From Molossus alvarezi (lineage: Eukaryota > Chordata > Mammalia > Chiroptera > Molossidae): DNA of 64,000 bases. The position numbers and the translations under genes are program-made. How positions within the stretch are numbered: the stretch's first letter is position 1; each line of letters opens with the position of its first letter. A model generated the notes under the pieces. It saw nothing but the letters and a program-made list of their open reading frames with translations. It did not search any database and was not told the origin of the DNA. Location of the stretch: positions 63,449,001-63,513,000 of the forward strand of contig CM073887.1 in the NCBI GenBank assembly GCA_037176705.1, written 5' to 3'. Below are positions 45,299-57,271 of the stretch, in pieces.

Positions 45299-46405
45299 AA
45301 CAATCAGTACAACACCTAAAGAAAGAGAAACAAAGGGAAAAAATGAACACATGGGACTACATCAAACTAAAAAGCTTCTGTACAGCAAAAGAAACAACCA
45401 TCAAAATGAAAAGGGATCCCACTATATGGGAGACCATAATCACCAATGAAGCATCAGATAAGGGGTTAATTTCTAAAATATATAGAGTACTCATACAACT
45501 CAACAAAAGGAAGACAAAGAACCCAATTAAAAAATGGGCAGAGGACCTAAATAGATACCTCTCCAAAAAGCACATACAAATAGCCAAGAGACATATAAAG
45601 AAATGCTCAACTCACTAATCATCAGACAGATGCAAATTAAAACAACAATGAGGTATCACCTCACACCTGTCAGAATGGCCACCATCAACAAATCATCAAA
45701 CAACAAGTGCTGACGAGGGTGTGGAGAAAAGGGGACTCTAGTACACTGCTGGTGGGAATGCAGAATGGTGCAGCCGCTATGGAAAACAGTATGGTGTTAC
45801 CTCAAAAAATTAAAAATTGAACTTTCATTTGACCCAGTGATCCCACTTCTAGGAATATACCCTACGAAACCTGAAACACCGATCAGAAAGAATATATGTA
45901 CCCCATGGTCATAGCAGCACTATTTACAATAGCTAAGATCTGGAAACAACCCAACTGTCCATCAGTAGATGAGTGGATTAAAAAGATGTGGTACATGTAC
46001 ACAATGGAATACTATGCAGCTGTAAGAAAGTAAGATCTCTTATCCTCTGAGATGGCATGGAAGGACCTGGAGAGTATTATGCTAAGCCAAACAAGCCAAG
46101 CAGAGAAAGACAAATATCACATGATCTCACTTATTTGTGGAATATAATGAACTAAACAAACTGCTGAACAAAATTAACCCAGAAACATAGAGGTGGGGTA
46201 CAGACTGAAAAGCCTCAGAGGAAGAGGATTGGGGGGAAGAGTTAAACCACAGAATTTACATGTATGTATACATGACCAATGAACATAGACAACAAAGCTG
46301 GGGATGGGGCGGGGGGGAGGGGAGGAGGGTTTCAATGGGGGAAAATGAGAAACATTTGTAACAAAAACAAATTAATAAAAAATAATTAATCTAAAAAAAA
46401 ATTCA
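45299..46405 (+). mobile_element. 5'-truncated L1 with complete 3' end
   Basis: Sense L1 covering the last part of ORF2 and the 3' UTR, ending with aaacaaattaataaaaaat and A-rich tail. ORF2 C-terminal text [20 protein letters not shown] is in frame to 45618; then shifts occur. The end of ORF2 (MLSQTSQAEKDKYHMISLI) is at about 46075-46145. It shows what is missing from the L1 at 24752-30126. Confidence 0.92.
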
Positions 46406-47028
46406 GAAGGTATAATGAAAGAATCCTATTACCAACTGCAACAAAAACAGATGAAATACCTAAGAATAAATGTAGGTAGAAATGGGCAAGATTAAGTTGA
46501 AGACAATTTTATAATGCTCCTGAGAAAAATGAAAGACTTGAACAATTGCAAAAACATACCTTGTTCTTGGATGGAAAATGTAGTCCTTTATTATAAAGGT
46601 GTAAATCTTCAAAGGGGTATTTAAAACATGTAAAAACAGCTGTACATGTAAGTACACAGATAGTAGAAAATGTGTAATGCTAAAAATGCAAGGTTGTTTA
46701 TTGATCATTTGTTGTGGGAAAAGCCTGAAAACCCACAGTTAGGAGATTGGTTCAGTTAAACCTGAGATACCCACAGAGTTAGAGTTCTATGCACCAATTG
46801 TAAGAATGGGATGACTTTATTTACTGATATGGAGACTCAAGATACATTGTTAAGTTAAAAAATAAGATGGAACAAGGTAACACACATTTATAATTGCATA
46901 GACTGTTTCTGGAAAAATCACAAAAAATAAATGATAGTGGTTGACTAGGGAGATCAAGTAGGGAATCGAAGTGAGACTTAATGCAATTATTTGTTCATTT
47001 TTAATTTTATACCATGCATCACCAATTT
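46406..47028 (+). repeat. Old L1M remnant, sense
   Basis: Diverged sense L1 ORF2 sequence at 46406-46620 ('aaatacctaagaataaatgtagg') and an L1M-like 3' UTR at about 46740-47028 ('tggagactcaagatacattgttaagttaa'). Confidence 0.6.
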
Positions 47029-47045
47029 AAAAATTGATAATTTAA

Positions 47046-47285
47046 GCCCTGGCCAGTTTGGCTCAGCGGTTAGAGCGTCGGCCTGCGGTCCGGAGAGACC
47101 CGGGTTCGGTTCCCGCTAAGGGCACGTACTTCCGTTGCAGTTTGTCCCCGGCCCTGGTTGGTCGTGCGGGTGGCAGCCACTTGATGTGTCCCTTCACGTC
47201 GATGTTTCACTCTCTCTCTTCCTTCCTCTCTCTCCCTCCCACTCTATCTGTACAAAAAAATGGAAAAATATCCTCGGGTGAGGAT
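47046..47285 (+). mobile_element. Ves SINE with perfect 17-bp TSD
   Basis: Plus-strand long-subfamily Ves, very close to what the other copies suggest as consensus. TSD aaaaattgataatttaa at 47029-47045 and 47286-47302. Confidence 0.94.
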
Positions 47286-47302
47286 AAAAATTGATAATTT
47301 AA

Positions 47303-47922
47303 AAATATAATGGGTAGCTTAAATATAGAAGAAAATCAGATTTTTTTTTTAACTACCACCACAATTTTTAAAAAATTCATAGTAAGTCTGAACAGGGAAC
47401 AAGATTTCATCATCCTAAAGCAGAGCAAAACCATTTACATAAACATGAATGAACACAGTTGAGCAGTCCTCAAATATTTATGTGGGTCACTAGAAATGTG
47501 GTGTTTGAGCAAGCAAACACTGCCCCTGCCTTCCTAGCATGACCTCATTCCAAACTAGTGTCACACCTCCTTGGGGGTGGAAGATGGGAATGCCTTTTCA
47601 GACTATACATTTATTCCTTGGAGATTGATTACAACTGCCCTAATTAAAGATTACTTTTTGTAATGAAACAAGTTATTTATGGGCACATGCTACTTGTGTG
47701 ACTACTGAGAAGGCAAAAAAAAAAAAAAAAATGGTTGAGTACTTTTAATATAGAAGGCGATTGCTTTAAGAATATTGTTCCTATTCATTCAGTCAGTCAG
47801 CCATTCATCCCATCAACCGCACAATAGAAAAACAGGCAGAATTCAGAGAAAGAAACAGAAATATCTGCACTTATGAAAAGATACTCAAGTTCAGTTCATG
47901 AGAGCAATTCAATATCACTTTT
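47303..47922. other. Pseudogene intron, nothing recognised
   Basis: No feature recognised apart from an A17 run at about 47716-47732. Confidence 0.4.
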
Positions 47923-48084
47923 TTTGTATTGATTTTTAGAGGAAAAGAGAGGGGAAGAGAGAGAGAGAGAGAATAAAACATCAATGCAAGAGCTGCCTCC
48001 TGCACACCCTGTACTGGGAATCAAACCAGCAACCTTTCCATGCACCAGAAGATGCCCAACCAACTGAGCCACACAGGCCAGGGC
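47923..48084 (-). mobile_element. Ves SINE, internally deleted
   Basis: Minus-strand Ves missing part of the middle. Complementary head ends ccacacaggccagggc. Short tcactttt flanks. Confidence 0.85.
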
Positions 48085-48285
48085 TGTAGTGTCACTTTTG
48101 ATATTGGCAAAGGTCAAACACTTGATAAGAGAAGGGAATGCATAGAGAAGCAGCCTGGAGGCTCACTCTGAATTGAGTGCATTTTGTTTGTGAGGCCTGG
48201 CTCGGATCTCAACATCACTGTGACGTACACATTAGTTTTCTCTTAACTCACTCAGGCGGATAGCCTAAGTAAAGAGTAGATTGGG

Positions 48286-48529
48286 CCCTGGCCGGTTTGG
48301 CTCAGCGGATAGAGCGTCCGCCTGCGGTCCAGAGAGGCCCGGGTTTGGTTCCCGCTAAGGGCATGTACCTCGGTTGCAGTTTGTCCCCGGCCCTGTTTGA
48401 TCGTGCGGGTGGCAGCCACTCGATGTGTCCCTTTCACATCGATGTTTCCCTCTCTCTCTCTTCCTCCCACTCTGTCTGTACAAAAAATGGAAAAATGTAC
48501 TCGGATGAGGACTAAAAAAAAAAAAAAAA
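48286..48529 (+). mobile_element. Ves SINE with perfect 15-bp TSD and 18-A tail
   Basis: Plus-strand long-subfamily Ves. TSD aaagagtagattggg at 48271-48285 and 48530-48544, with an uninterrupted A tail, so it is likely recent. Confidence 0.95.
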
Positions 48530-48623
48530 AAAGAGTAGATTGGGACGGTCCCACGTTCATTCTCTGGACCTCTCGGAGCTTACAGAGTGGCACTTGTTCT
48601 ACTTGGTTTCTGGCCTTTCCAGG

Positions 48624-48769
48624 TCTGTTTGTTTGTTTGTTTTTTGCCACTTTCTCATTTGTTTCTTGATTTATATTCATTAACCATTCACTAGTATCTC
48701 TTTGTTCGTTTGTTTTTTGCCACTTTCTCATTTGTTTCTTGATTTATATTCATTAATCATTCACTAGTA
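48624..48769. repeat. 73-bp tandem duplication
   Basis: Two copies of a 73-base unit containing gccactttctcatttgtttc and ending cattcactagta, with a few differences. Not a transposon. Confidence 0.88.
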
Positions 48770-48822
48770 AGCTTTGTTTTATTTGTAGATTATTCAATTA
48801 GCATACTGAATTTATTATTTTC

Positions 48823-49165
48823 TTCTTTTTTTTATTGTTGACAGTATTACAGATACTTTTTCCCTGATTAACCCCCCTCCTTCCTGCTCCCACCCCCTCC
48901 TGCCTTCCCCAACCTAACCTCAGTGTCCATGGGTTGTGCATACATGCATATAAGATTTTTGGTTTATCTCTGCCCACCCCTCCCATCCCCCACCCCTCTG
49001 AAGTTTGTCAGTCTGTTCCCCACTTCCATGACTCTGAGTCTATTTTGATCAACAGCTTATTTTGTTCATGATGTTCCATAAATAAGTGAGGTCACGTGGT
49101 ATTTGTCTTTTTCTGACTGGCTTATTTCACTCAGCATAATACTGTCCAGATCCCTCCATGTCATC
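48823..49165 (-). mobile_element. 5'-truncated L1 3' UTR, antisense
   Basis: Minus-strand L1 tail starting with T-rich sequence at 48823 and the same 3' UTR and ORF2 end as the host of the HAL1 (for example cataaataagtgaggtcacg). Confidence 0.88.
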
Positions 49166-49407
49166 TATCTTAGCAGTTCAGTAATATGATGTGGCTTATA
49201 TCACATTACTAAGTGAGAGTGTGTGTGTTTGTGTGTGTGTTGGGGAGATTAAGAGAGACCCCCTCATTTCAGTCACTATCATTAGATAGAAGCAATAATG
49301 TAGTTGATACCTAATTAAATTTTAATTAATTTTTTGATAACTAGATGACTATTCCTGTTTTTCTTTCCCTCCCCATGCTTGAACAATTATTCTTTCAACA
49401 TCCGCAG

Positions 49408-49574
49408 CTGAACTCCTTTGAACAGCAGTGCATCAGCTACACGAATGAGAAGCTGCAGCAGCTGTTCAACCACACCATGTTCATCCTGGAACAGGAGGAG
49501 TACCAGCACTCGAGTGAAACTTCATCGATTTGGGGCTCAACCCGCAGCCCTGTATCGACCTGATGGAGAGACCC
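49408..49574 (+). pseudogene. MYH10: MYH10-copy exon (LNSFEQ..IERP), deleted inside
   Basis: After acceptor ccgcag, codes [20 protein letters not shown] to EQEEYQH, then a small deletion removes the EGIEW codons and shifts the frame before [19 protein letters not shown] in another frame. Ends at acc|cgtaagac before 49575. Confidence 0.92.
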
Positions 49575-50393
49575 GTAAGACTATCTCCTTGCTCGTTGGC
49601 TTTTAGCTCACATGCAGGCAGTGCCTTGAGGTTTTTCTTGGCATTATGTGAGACAAATTATTCTGTCTGATCAATGTTAATTTTCTCATCTAAATTTTCT
49701 AGGAAGGTGATACTTTGATAAAATACCTATTGAAAAGTAACTAGCGTGCCAAGAAGACCCTTCTTTGGCTTTGTTTTCTTACAGCCTTATTCCGTTGCTT
49801 GCATGTGTGAGTGTATTGGCTGATGTACCTGGTTCTTCACAGACTGCGGGTACCGGAGGTGGTGGCAGTCATATTTACCTTCAACCCTCAGCACGGTCAC
49901 AGGGTGTAGGGCTCCACCTAACTCACTTCCGAGGCAGTATCACCAAAACTAAGACATGGCACGAAAATCCATTATTCAGCTTATCCTTTGAAGTACAGTC
50001 GGCCCTCGTTTATCACGGTTGATCGGTTCCAGACTCTATTGCGATAAATGAATTTCCGCGAAGTAGGATCCTTTATTCATAAATCAAATATTTTCACATC
50101 TAGAGCACAGAAAACCTGTTTATGGCCTTCTAAATACATTTTTAACATTGTTAGAGCCCTCTAGACATGAAATAACACCCTTTAGTCACCATTACCCAAT
50201 ATATTAGACAAAGTAAGAGAAAATAAGACATATTAGATGTTACAAATATCATATTATTATTATTGTACATTTAATTACACACACACACACACAGTTCTTA
50301 TGCACAACCACTAACCTATGAAAATAGTGTAACTTGTTCCATGAAGAAGCGATGAAGATGAAGAGATGTACTGCACAGCAAAGAAGAGCAAAG

Positions 50394-52492
50394 TTACTGC
50401 TCCTCTGAAGGCACGACCTTAGTGGGAGAGTCTCCAGGTGGTGCAGTATCTTCAGCAGGTGCATCGTTGTGTTCTTCCCCTGAAGGAGCACTAGGAGTAG
50501 GCAGTGGATGTCTGGGTGCGTGGCTGAAGAACATTGTGACAGGCAGTTTTGGGCGCTGTTCTTTCATATGTGTGAGGAGGCTTTTGTTGGGTTCTGTCAC
50601 TCCATCAAGTGCAGTCTGAAACAATGCATGCATCATTTGTGGGTACCATTCATCAGTCATATCCTGTACTACCTTACTAGTTCTCATGACTTGTGAGAGA
50701 CGCTCAAGTGTAAGATCAACTTCCTCCTCCTGACCCCCAGGAACCTCTGGCTGCTCTTCCTCCTTCTCACTCGCAAACTTAGTCATCTCCACCAGATCCT
50801 TGACAGTTAAGGGATCCGAATGTGTCTTCAGCAGCTCATACACGTCATCGCGGGTCATATTTGTGAAACTGTCTCCTCCCAGCATCCAGGCTCGCCTAAC
50901 TGCCTTATCCACTGCTGAGCTGCTTATATTCTCTGGGGTGAATCCTCTGTAGTCTGCTTATATTCTCTGGGGTAAATCCTCTGTAGTCTGCTTATATTCT
51001 CTGGGGTGAATCCTCTGTAGTCTGCTTATATTCTCTGGGGTGAATCCTCTGTAGTCTGCTTATATTCTCTGGGGTGAATCCTCTGTAGTCTGCTTATATT
51101 CTCTGGGGTGAATCCTCTGTAGTCTGCTTATATTCTCTGGGGTGAATCCTCTGTAGTCTGCTTATATTCTCTGGGGTAAATCCTCTGTAGTCTGCTTATA
51201 TTCTCTGGGGTGAATCCTCTGTAGTCTGCTTATATTCTCTGGGGTGAATCCTCTGAAGTCGTGGACAATTTTAGGCCACAACATCTTCTAGCTGGCCTTC
51301 ACAGTCTCTGTCATTATGTCCTTCAACATGGCCTGGATGTTCTTCAGAGAGGTCGCAATGGTATACTGCCACCAGTACCTCAAGGTCCAGCCTTTGACAA
51401 GGTGCTTCAGGGTGTTTCATGTGTAGAGAGCCTTGAACACGTGAATAACCCTTGATCCATGGGCTGGATCAGCAAAGTGGTGTTGGGAGGAAGGAACTTG
51501 ATTTGCACACCATCCTAGGATAGGTTTTGCGCATGACCTCCAGCATTGCCCATGAGGAGAAGGACATTAAACTCCAGTCCCTTCTCTGTGAGATACAGCT
51601 TGACTTGGGGGATGAAGCACTTGTGGAACCAGTCCAATGACAGCTGCTTCGTGATCCAGCCCTTGTCGTTGTGCATCCAATGGTTGTGCAAACAGTGGTT
51701 CTTGTTTTTATTCTTCAGGGCCCTAGGGTTCTTGGCCTTGTAGATAAGTGCAGGCTTGAGCAAAGATCCCTCAGCATTTCCACACATAACAATAGTCATG
51801 AAATCTTTATGCGCCTTGAAGCCATGGACCTTGGCCTCATCCTTGAATATGGATGTCTGGAAAGACATTCTTTTCCAGAACAGTCCTGTTTCATCCATAT
51901 TAAACACCTGTTCTGGATGATACTCACCCTCCTCAAGGATCTTCGAGAACGTGGTGTTCATGTAGTGCTCTGCTGCAGGCTGGTCAGCAGAGACAGCTTC
52001 TCCATGGAGACGCCACTCTTGAGATGATACCTGTTCTGGAATTTCTTGAACCAACCCTTGCTCACTGTGAAATCCATGAATGTTGCAGAAGAGGGTCCTG
52101 GTTGAGGTTTGCTCACCGTAAAGCACTGACAGAGCTGCCTCACCTTCTCCTGGATGACCAGTGAATCCAGTGGAATGTTTTTCTTGTGGCTGTCACTGAT
52201 CCAAATGGCTAGGGCAGACTTTGTTTTTACTATGAACTTATTATGACTTGTCATGACGCGGTTTGCTTCCTTGTTGAAAGAGACAGTAGCCGTTACACAA
52301 TGTTCTTTTCATCTTTACGGATGGAGCGAACGGTAGACTCATTCAAGTCGTAATGGCAGGCAACTCCACAATTTTCTTGCCATCTTTAATCATATCCAAG
52401 AGTTTCACCTTCTCCTGGATGGTAAGCATCTTCCTCCGATGCTTAGTTCCATTGTCAGAAGGCTTAAAAGAAGCTGCACATTTAGGAGCCAT
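50394..52492 (-). pseudogene. Tigger transposase, frameshifted and expanded
   Basis: DDE transposase of the Tigger1/TIGD1 kind. From ATG at 52492: N-terminal psq-type helix-turn-helix (MAPKCAASFKPSDNG, TIQEKVKLLDMIKDGKK), CENP-B-type DNA-binding part (SKGWFKKFQNRYHLKSG at about 52050), the DDE domain with NMDETGLFW (first catalytic Asp present, about 51895) and a second site reading LLLMGNAGGHAQ where families have a DNA(P)GH motif, so the second Asp is Gly. Frame breaks occur near 52340, 52250, 52126, 51515. The C-terminal part (MDKAVRRAW to PSEEQ, 50912-50394) is open. Without the repeat array it would be close to the usual length of about 590 residues. Not functional. Confidence 0.9.
50920..51259. 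repeat. 34-bp minisatellite inside the transposase, 10 copies
   Basis: Unit ctgcttatattctctggggt+gaatcctctgtagt (34 bases), copies 2 and 8 have gtaaat instead of gtgaat. On the transposase strand it comes from a single DFRGFTPENIS-like segment, whose other end is still single copy at about 51240-51260. 34 is not divisible by 3, so the array itself destroys the frame. Confidence 0.95.
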
Positions 52493-52976
52493 CATGGGGC
52501 TTAGATAAAAGTTCTCAGAAATTGCAAACACTTATGATAGCAAAGATGCTTCTGATGTGTCACGATGTAGAAGTGTGTATGAGAGAAACAAACTTGCATG
52601 AGGCTGAGCCAATCAGTGGCCAGGACAGGAAGAGGATAGGATAGCCAATCAGTGAGCAGCACGCTCTGATTGGCTTGGTACCACCACACCCGATTTTTCA
52701 GAAAAAAGTTATTGCCCACACACAAGGAGTGGTCGAGTGGTTGCACCTGGCGTTGAAGGATTTGTGGGGGTGCTCAAACACATAAGCCTGCAGTCTATAT
52801 GTACAGTAATTTTCATTTTAATTATAATACAGGGGTGTATAATTGACTCAGACAACTGAGCGCATGCTGTATCATTTTCACTGTCTCAATCAACTTTTTA
52901 ATGAATATATTTGAAAAACCCACAATAGAGTGAAGCCACAAAAGTCAAAGCGTGAAGGTGGCAAGGGACGACTGTA

Positions 52977-53570
52977 CAAGGATGTTTTTATTTTGACATA
53001 TATATATATATACACACACATACATATTTTTTTTTCTTTTGCTGAAGGATTAATGATTTTATTGCATTCCAGTAAAGGTTCCCTATGGGTTCATTTGATT
53101 ACATACTGTGGTACAGTTCATCAGTGCCTCTGTATGGGAAATGACTAACTTGTAGTTTGAAGGAGTTAATCCTCCCAGTGCCTTACTTATATCCTAATAT
53201 GGTCACAAAGTACTAGGAGAAATAGGCCAGAATGTTCAATACCGGAGTTCTTCTCTTTACTTAAAATTTACAAGAGAAATAAAGTATTCGTCCATGGGAA
53301 AAACTGTTGGGAACCTTTAAAAACCACAATTTCATCCATTAAATCTCCAAAATGTTGATCATAGCTTAAAGTAATTAAACAATTCATAGTTACTAATTTA
53401 ATAAGTAGAAGTGTAAGGAGCCTTCAGACTTTACCTTGTGTGATGAGCTATAATATTTTAAATAGGAATTTTTCACATATTCAAAATATTCTCATTAAAA
53501 AATTCTAGATTTTTATTTTTAAGTACCAGGCTCTCAAATATTTGCTTGTACTTTTTGTTCTCAACATGAC

Positions 53571-53628
<58 letters not shown>

Positions 53629-56384
53629 TTTAAAAGAAGTTTTTAAGGTTGAGGCAGATATATTTTTAGAGCAATCTGAGCGAGTATCAGAGATCATTTC
53701 TTTTGTTTCAATGTCATGTAGAAATACATGGAACATGTTTAACTCACTCAAGGGTGAAACTATATGACCTGAAACAAATATTGACAACAGGGCTTTGTAT
53801 TACCTGGCAGCAGGTTGCTTTTACTTAACAAGGTAGTAGCTTTGCTTCTTTTATTTTTTTAACTGCCAAAACACAGGAAAACTAAAGTGTAATTATGCAC
53901 TGATACTGGTACTTTACATAAAGTTATCATGCTGGCTCAGAAGGCGTGTTTTCAGGAGGTGTATCCTGTGAGGTGCTCTATGTTTTGGAGCAGTTCTTCT
54001 CTGTACTGTTTGGTCTCTGCCACCTGTGCCTCTGTGTTGGGGAACTAATGCCTATAGGCTGGGTGTTCCAGTCCCTGCAGTCAGAACCAGGGAAGGAGCC
54101 TAGAGGACGTTCCCCTGTTAAAGATGTAGCTGTAGCACACGAGAAACTCGGGTTCAAGGGAAGTAACATAGTTTTCTTTTCACTCATCCATAAGAGATCT
54201 TTTACCTTTCAAGGTGCTGTAGCCACTTGTTTGCAGCAGAATTCTCAAATTACTGTTAGTTGGGAGAATCTGCTTCTGTGCACCTTGAGGATTGTTTAGA
54301 AGTGATAGTCAAGGCACACTAGTGGTAATTTCCAGTGAATGCTCACGTTTGCACGAACGTGTGAATATATTTCCTTGCAGCTTTGTGCCCAAAAAGTGGT
54401 TTGGGAATGTGTATAAATAAGGGAATGGAATTTTTCATATCAGTACTATCGATGACATATGATTTGTCTGAGATACTCGCATGTATCTATATAACACTGG
54501 AAGCTCTGTGTTTTAACAAAGTGTGAAAATATGCATGTGCACTTATACGTGAGGATGGCAGAGAATCCATGAGAGTCACTACATCCATCTCTTTGCAGGA
54601 ATAATTGTATCAAAACTCTTCCCAGTGGAAAAATTGGCAACACTACTTAAAAACAATTTTTTAGAGCATTTTAAAATTTGATGGTTTTGTGACCTTTAAA
54701 TGAATCTTAGGAATATACATTCTTAATGGCACTCAACTACATTTCCTTTGCTTTATCCACAAGGACAAAATAGTGTATATACTATTTTTCTCCCCTCTCA
54801 GATGATGCTTTTATTCTCAGCGTGAGAGAGCTAGGGGAAAGGAGAAGGTTCAGCCTTAATGACCAGCTCACAGGAAAAGAGGTGAGGCACAAGGGTTTGA
54901 TGGTCACCTTCTCTATTGTTCTGTCGGGTATTGTTGGATCAGGATAAGATCAGCCATCAAAAATTTACTAAATCCTCAATTATAGCCTGGAAATAAGAAG
55001 ATTGGGGTGCTGTGGGCATGTAGGGAGGAGATGGCGTGGCCTGGTCCTTAAGGACCTGCTCTGGAAGCCAGAGAACAGAACAGAAGGCGCTGATAGTTCA
55101 TTGGTCACGTGGTTCTGGCTAAGTGACGCTCTGAATTTGGTGACTGACCGCAAAGCCATGGCTGGCTGGAGTGTCACAGGGGCTTTCCCCATGTAGGTGT
55201 GGTGACAGCAGTAGGAGCACGCTCCAGAGCCACATTCCAGAAATCAGCTGGTGCACAATGTATTGATAGTGGGATTTTAGGAGAATTATCCAGTCGAGGG
55301 GTTCAGAAGGTATTGGAATGGGGAGGATATGCCAGCTGTTCTAGATACGTAAGGACAGTGAGCAGAATGAATACCTTTCCTTTTTCCCTCATTCCTTCCC
55401 CTTATCCCTTCCTTCTGCCCCCTTCACACCTTCTTTCCTAGACTTTGTGTACTGGCACTTCTAGGCTCTTCCCCAAAAACTTTAGGAATGTACCATTTTA
55501 CTTCTTGCCTGAGGAGTCCTAACTTCAAGGAGGGGTGGCTCAGAAAGGGGAGGGAGAGAATTCAGGATTTAATGATGACTCACTCTTTAGGATTACCTTA
55601 TTCTGCTTATCCATAGAAACAGAAAGACTGTTAACAGAGGGAATTCAACTGTAGGATGTACAGTGTTATGGGATAATGATTCTTTCAAAATGAAGAGAAC
55701 ATTTTCCAGAAGGAAAATAAATACCTAAATAGCTGCTGGCCAGTCTTACCTCCCGTCTCACAAACCTAGGCCCTGCAGGGTGGCAGGGGGGGAGCTCTGT
55801 GCTCAGAGCTGCTTCCAAACCCCTTGAGAGTGCTCCTGGCCTGAGACAGAAGACAGTTTCCCATACTTACAGCGCTTGTAGGAACCTCCAGCTTAAAGAA
55901 GTGTTAACGATGAACTTGACATTGAAGGATGAAATAGGAAAAAGAAAAAGGAGACACAATAGTGGATAATCATAATTATGCTGTCACTGAGTTATTTAGA
56001 GACGATTGGATTATATTTGGGATCCTATTTTGGAAGTTAGAAATCTCCGTTGCCTTTGTTGATAGTCTCCTTTTAGCTGCTCTGAAACCTACCAGTTCTT
56101 CTATGTGGAGGAACCACAAACTGAATAGCCCTGGGTAAGTGTCTCAGTGCTGGGCTCATTGCACAGGGATGCTCAGCTCCTTCCTGTTGCCTTGGGTTTT
56201 GCCGCCACCTTTCTCTGACCCTGTTATTACATCATTTCACTTATATTTAACTATAACCTCTAGTTATTTTTAAAGCAGGATTTGTATAGAGCCTTCTTTT
56301 TCCCAGGGATTATAAAGGCCTGTGATTTGGTCATTCCACTGATTTTGAGCTCCCAGAGAATGGCAAGCTCTAGACATATATCCT
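52977..56384. other. Long pseudogene intron, mostly unique
   Basis: Contains TA-rich runs (52996-53020, and a (TA)n of about 20 units at 53576-53616). No Ves copy recognised in 3.4 kb, while the flanks are dense. No coding similarity. Confidence 0.45.
53576..53616. repeat. TA dinucleotide microsatellite
   Basis: About 20 TA units followed by a T run. Confidence 0.95.
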
Positions 56385-56445
56385 AAAGTTTACTCTTTTC
56401 AAGTATATAATTCAGTGGTTTTTAGTATATCCACAAAGCTCCTTT
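56385..56445 (-). repeat. L1M fragment, antisense
   Basis: Phrase 'aagtatataattcagtggtttttagtatatcc' (split here) is the common antisense text of old L1 3' UTRs. Confidence 0.5.
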
Positions 56446-56735
56446 GTGGTGTCTGTTTGCTGCTTTGGGACCATCGACGTGGAGTTAGAATACCTACAGT
56501 GTACCTGTATGAGTTTATGAGATACGTTACTCATCCATTGTCTCACCGGCACACATTTAGCAGTTGGACCTCAGTGTTTCTATTACAGATGTGCCTTGGG
56601 CATTTCCTTCTGTCTTAGTAGTTTGTTTTCCACAGGTCTTCATAAAACTCTGTTCTGGACATTAAAGTACCCAACCCAGTGGGTATTTAAAGTGACATGC
56701 AAAACGTGTCAGTTTTTACTGCCTCTCGTTGTCAG

Positions 56736-56929
<194 letters not shown>

Positions 56930-57157
56930 TAAAAGAACTGTGTTTGAAATTTTGCTACATTTGATGAAGTTTATAAGAAATGTGCTGATAACCATTTGTA
57001 AATCCTTAAATGCAGTTTACGTTACAAATGCATTGCCTTTGAAACAATGCACTTTTTAGGTTGCTCTGTGAACATTTGTGGGTAAGCCTCCAAATGTTTC
57101 TTGATTGTGTCTGTCTGTTTTCTCCATGTGGCCACATTTGGCTGTGGTACGGGCCAG

Positions 57158-57271
57158 GTGGCTGTAAGGCAGATGAGTGGCTGATGAAGAACATGGGCCT
57201 TCTGAGGGACAACGTGACCACGCTCCTACACCAGTCATCGGACAGATTTGTTGCAGTGCTTTGGAAGGATG
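57158..57271 (+). pseudogene. MYH10: MYH10-copy last visible exon ([14 protein letters not shown])
   Basis: Acceptor gggccag, donor g|gtgaga. Early one-base loss, then [36 protein letters not shown] in frame. Following MYH10 exons (starting DRIVGLD) are not seen downstream to 64000, so the duplicate ends between here and the kinase pseudogene, or later exons are beyond reach. Confidence 0.93.

Larger units (their letters stand above)
49996..52974 (-). mobile_element. Tigger-type (pogo) DNA transposon, with TA target duplication
   Basis: Terminal inverted repeats begin cagtcggccctcg on the left and, on the other strand, cagtcgtcccttg on the right, flanked by TA at 49994-49995 and 52975-52976. 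The interior codes a transposase on the minus strand. A CA microsatellite lies at 50276-50293. The whole element is present, about 2.98 kb, inflated by a tandem array at 50920-51260. Confidence 0.93.

Noticed and set aside
50920..51259. Regular 34-bp repeats that superficially recall a CRISPR array
   Set aside because: There are no spacers; units abut directly, and the unit derives from the surrounding transposase sequence in a mammalian genome.
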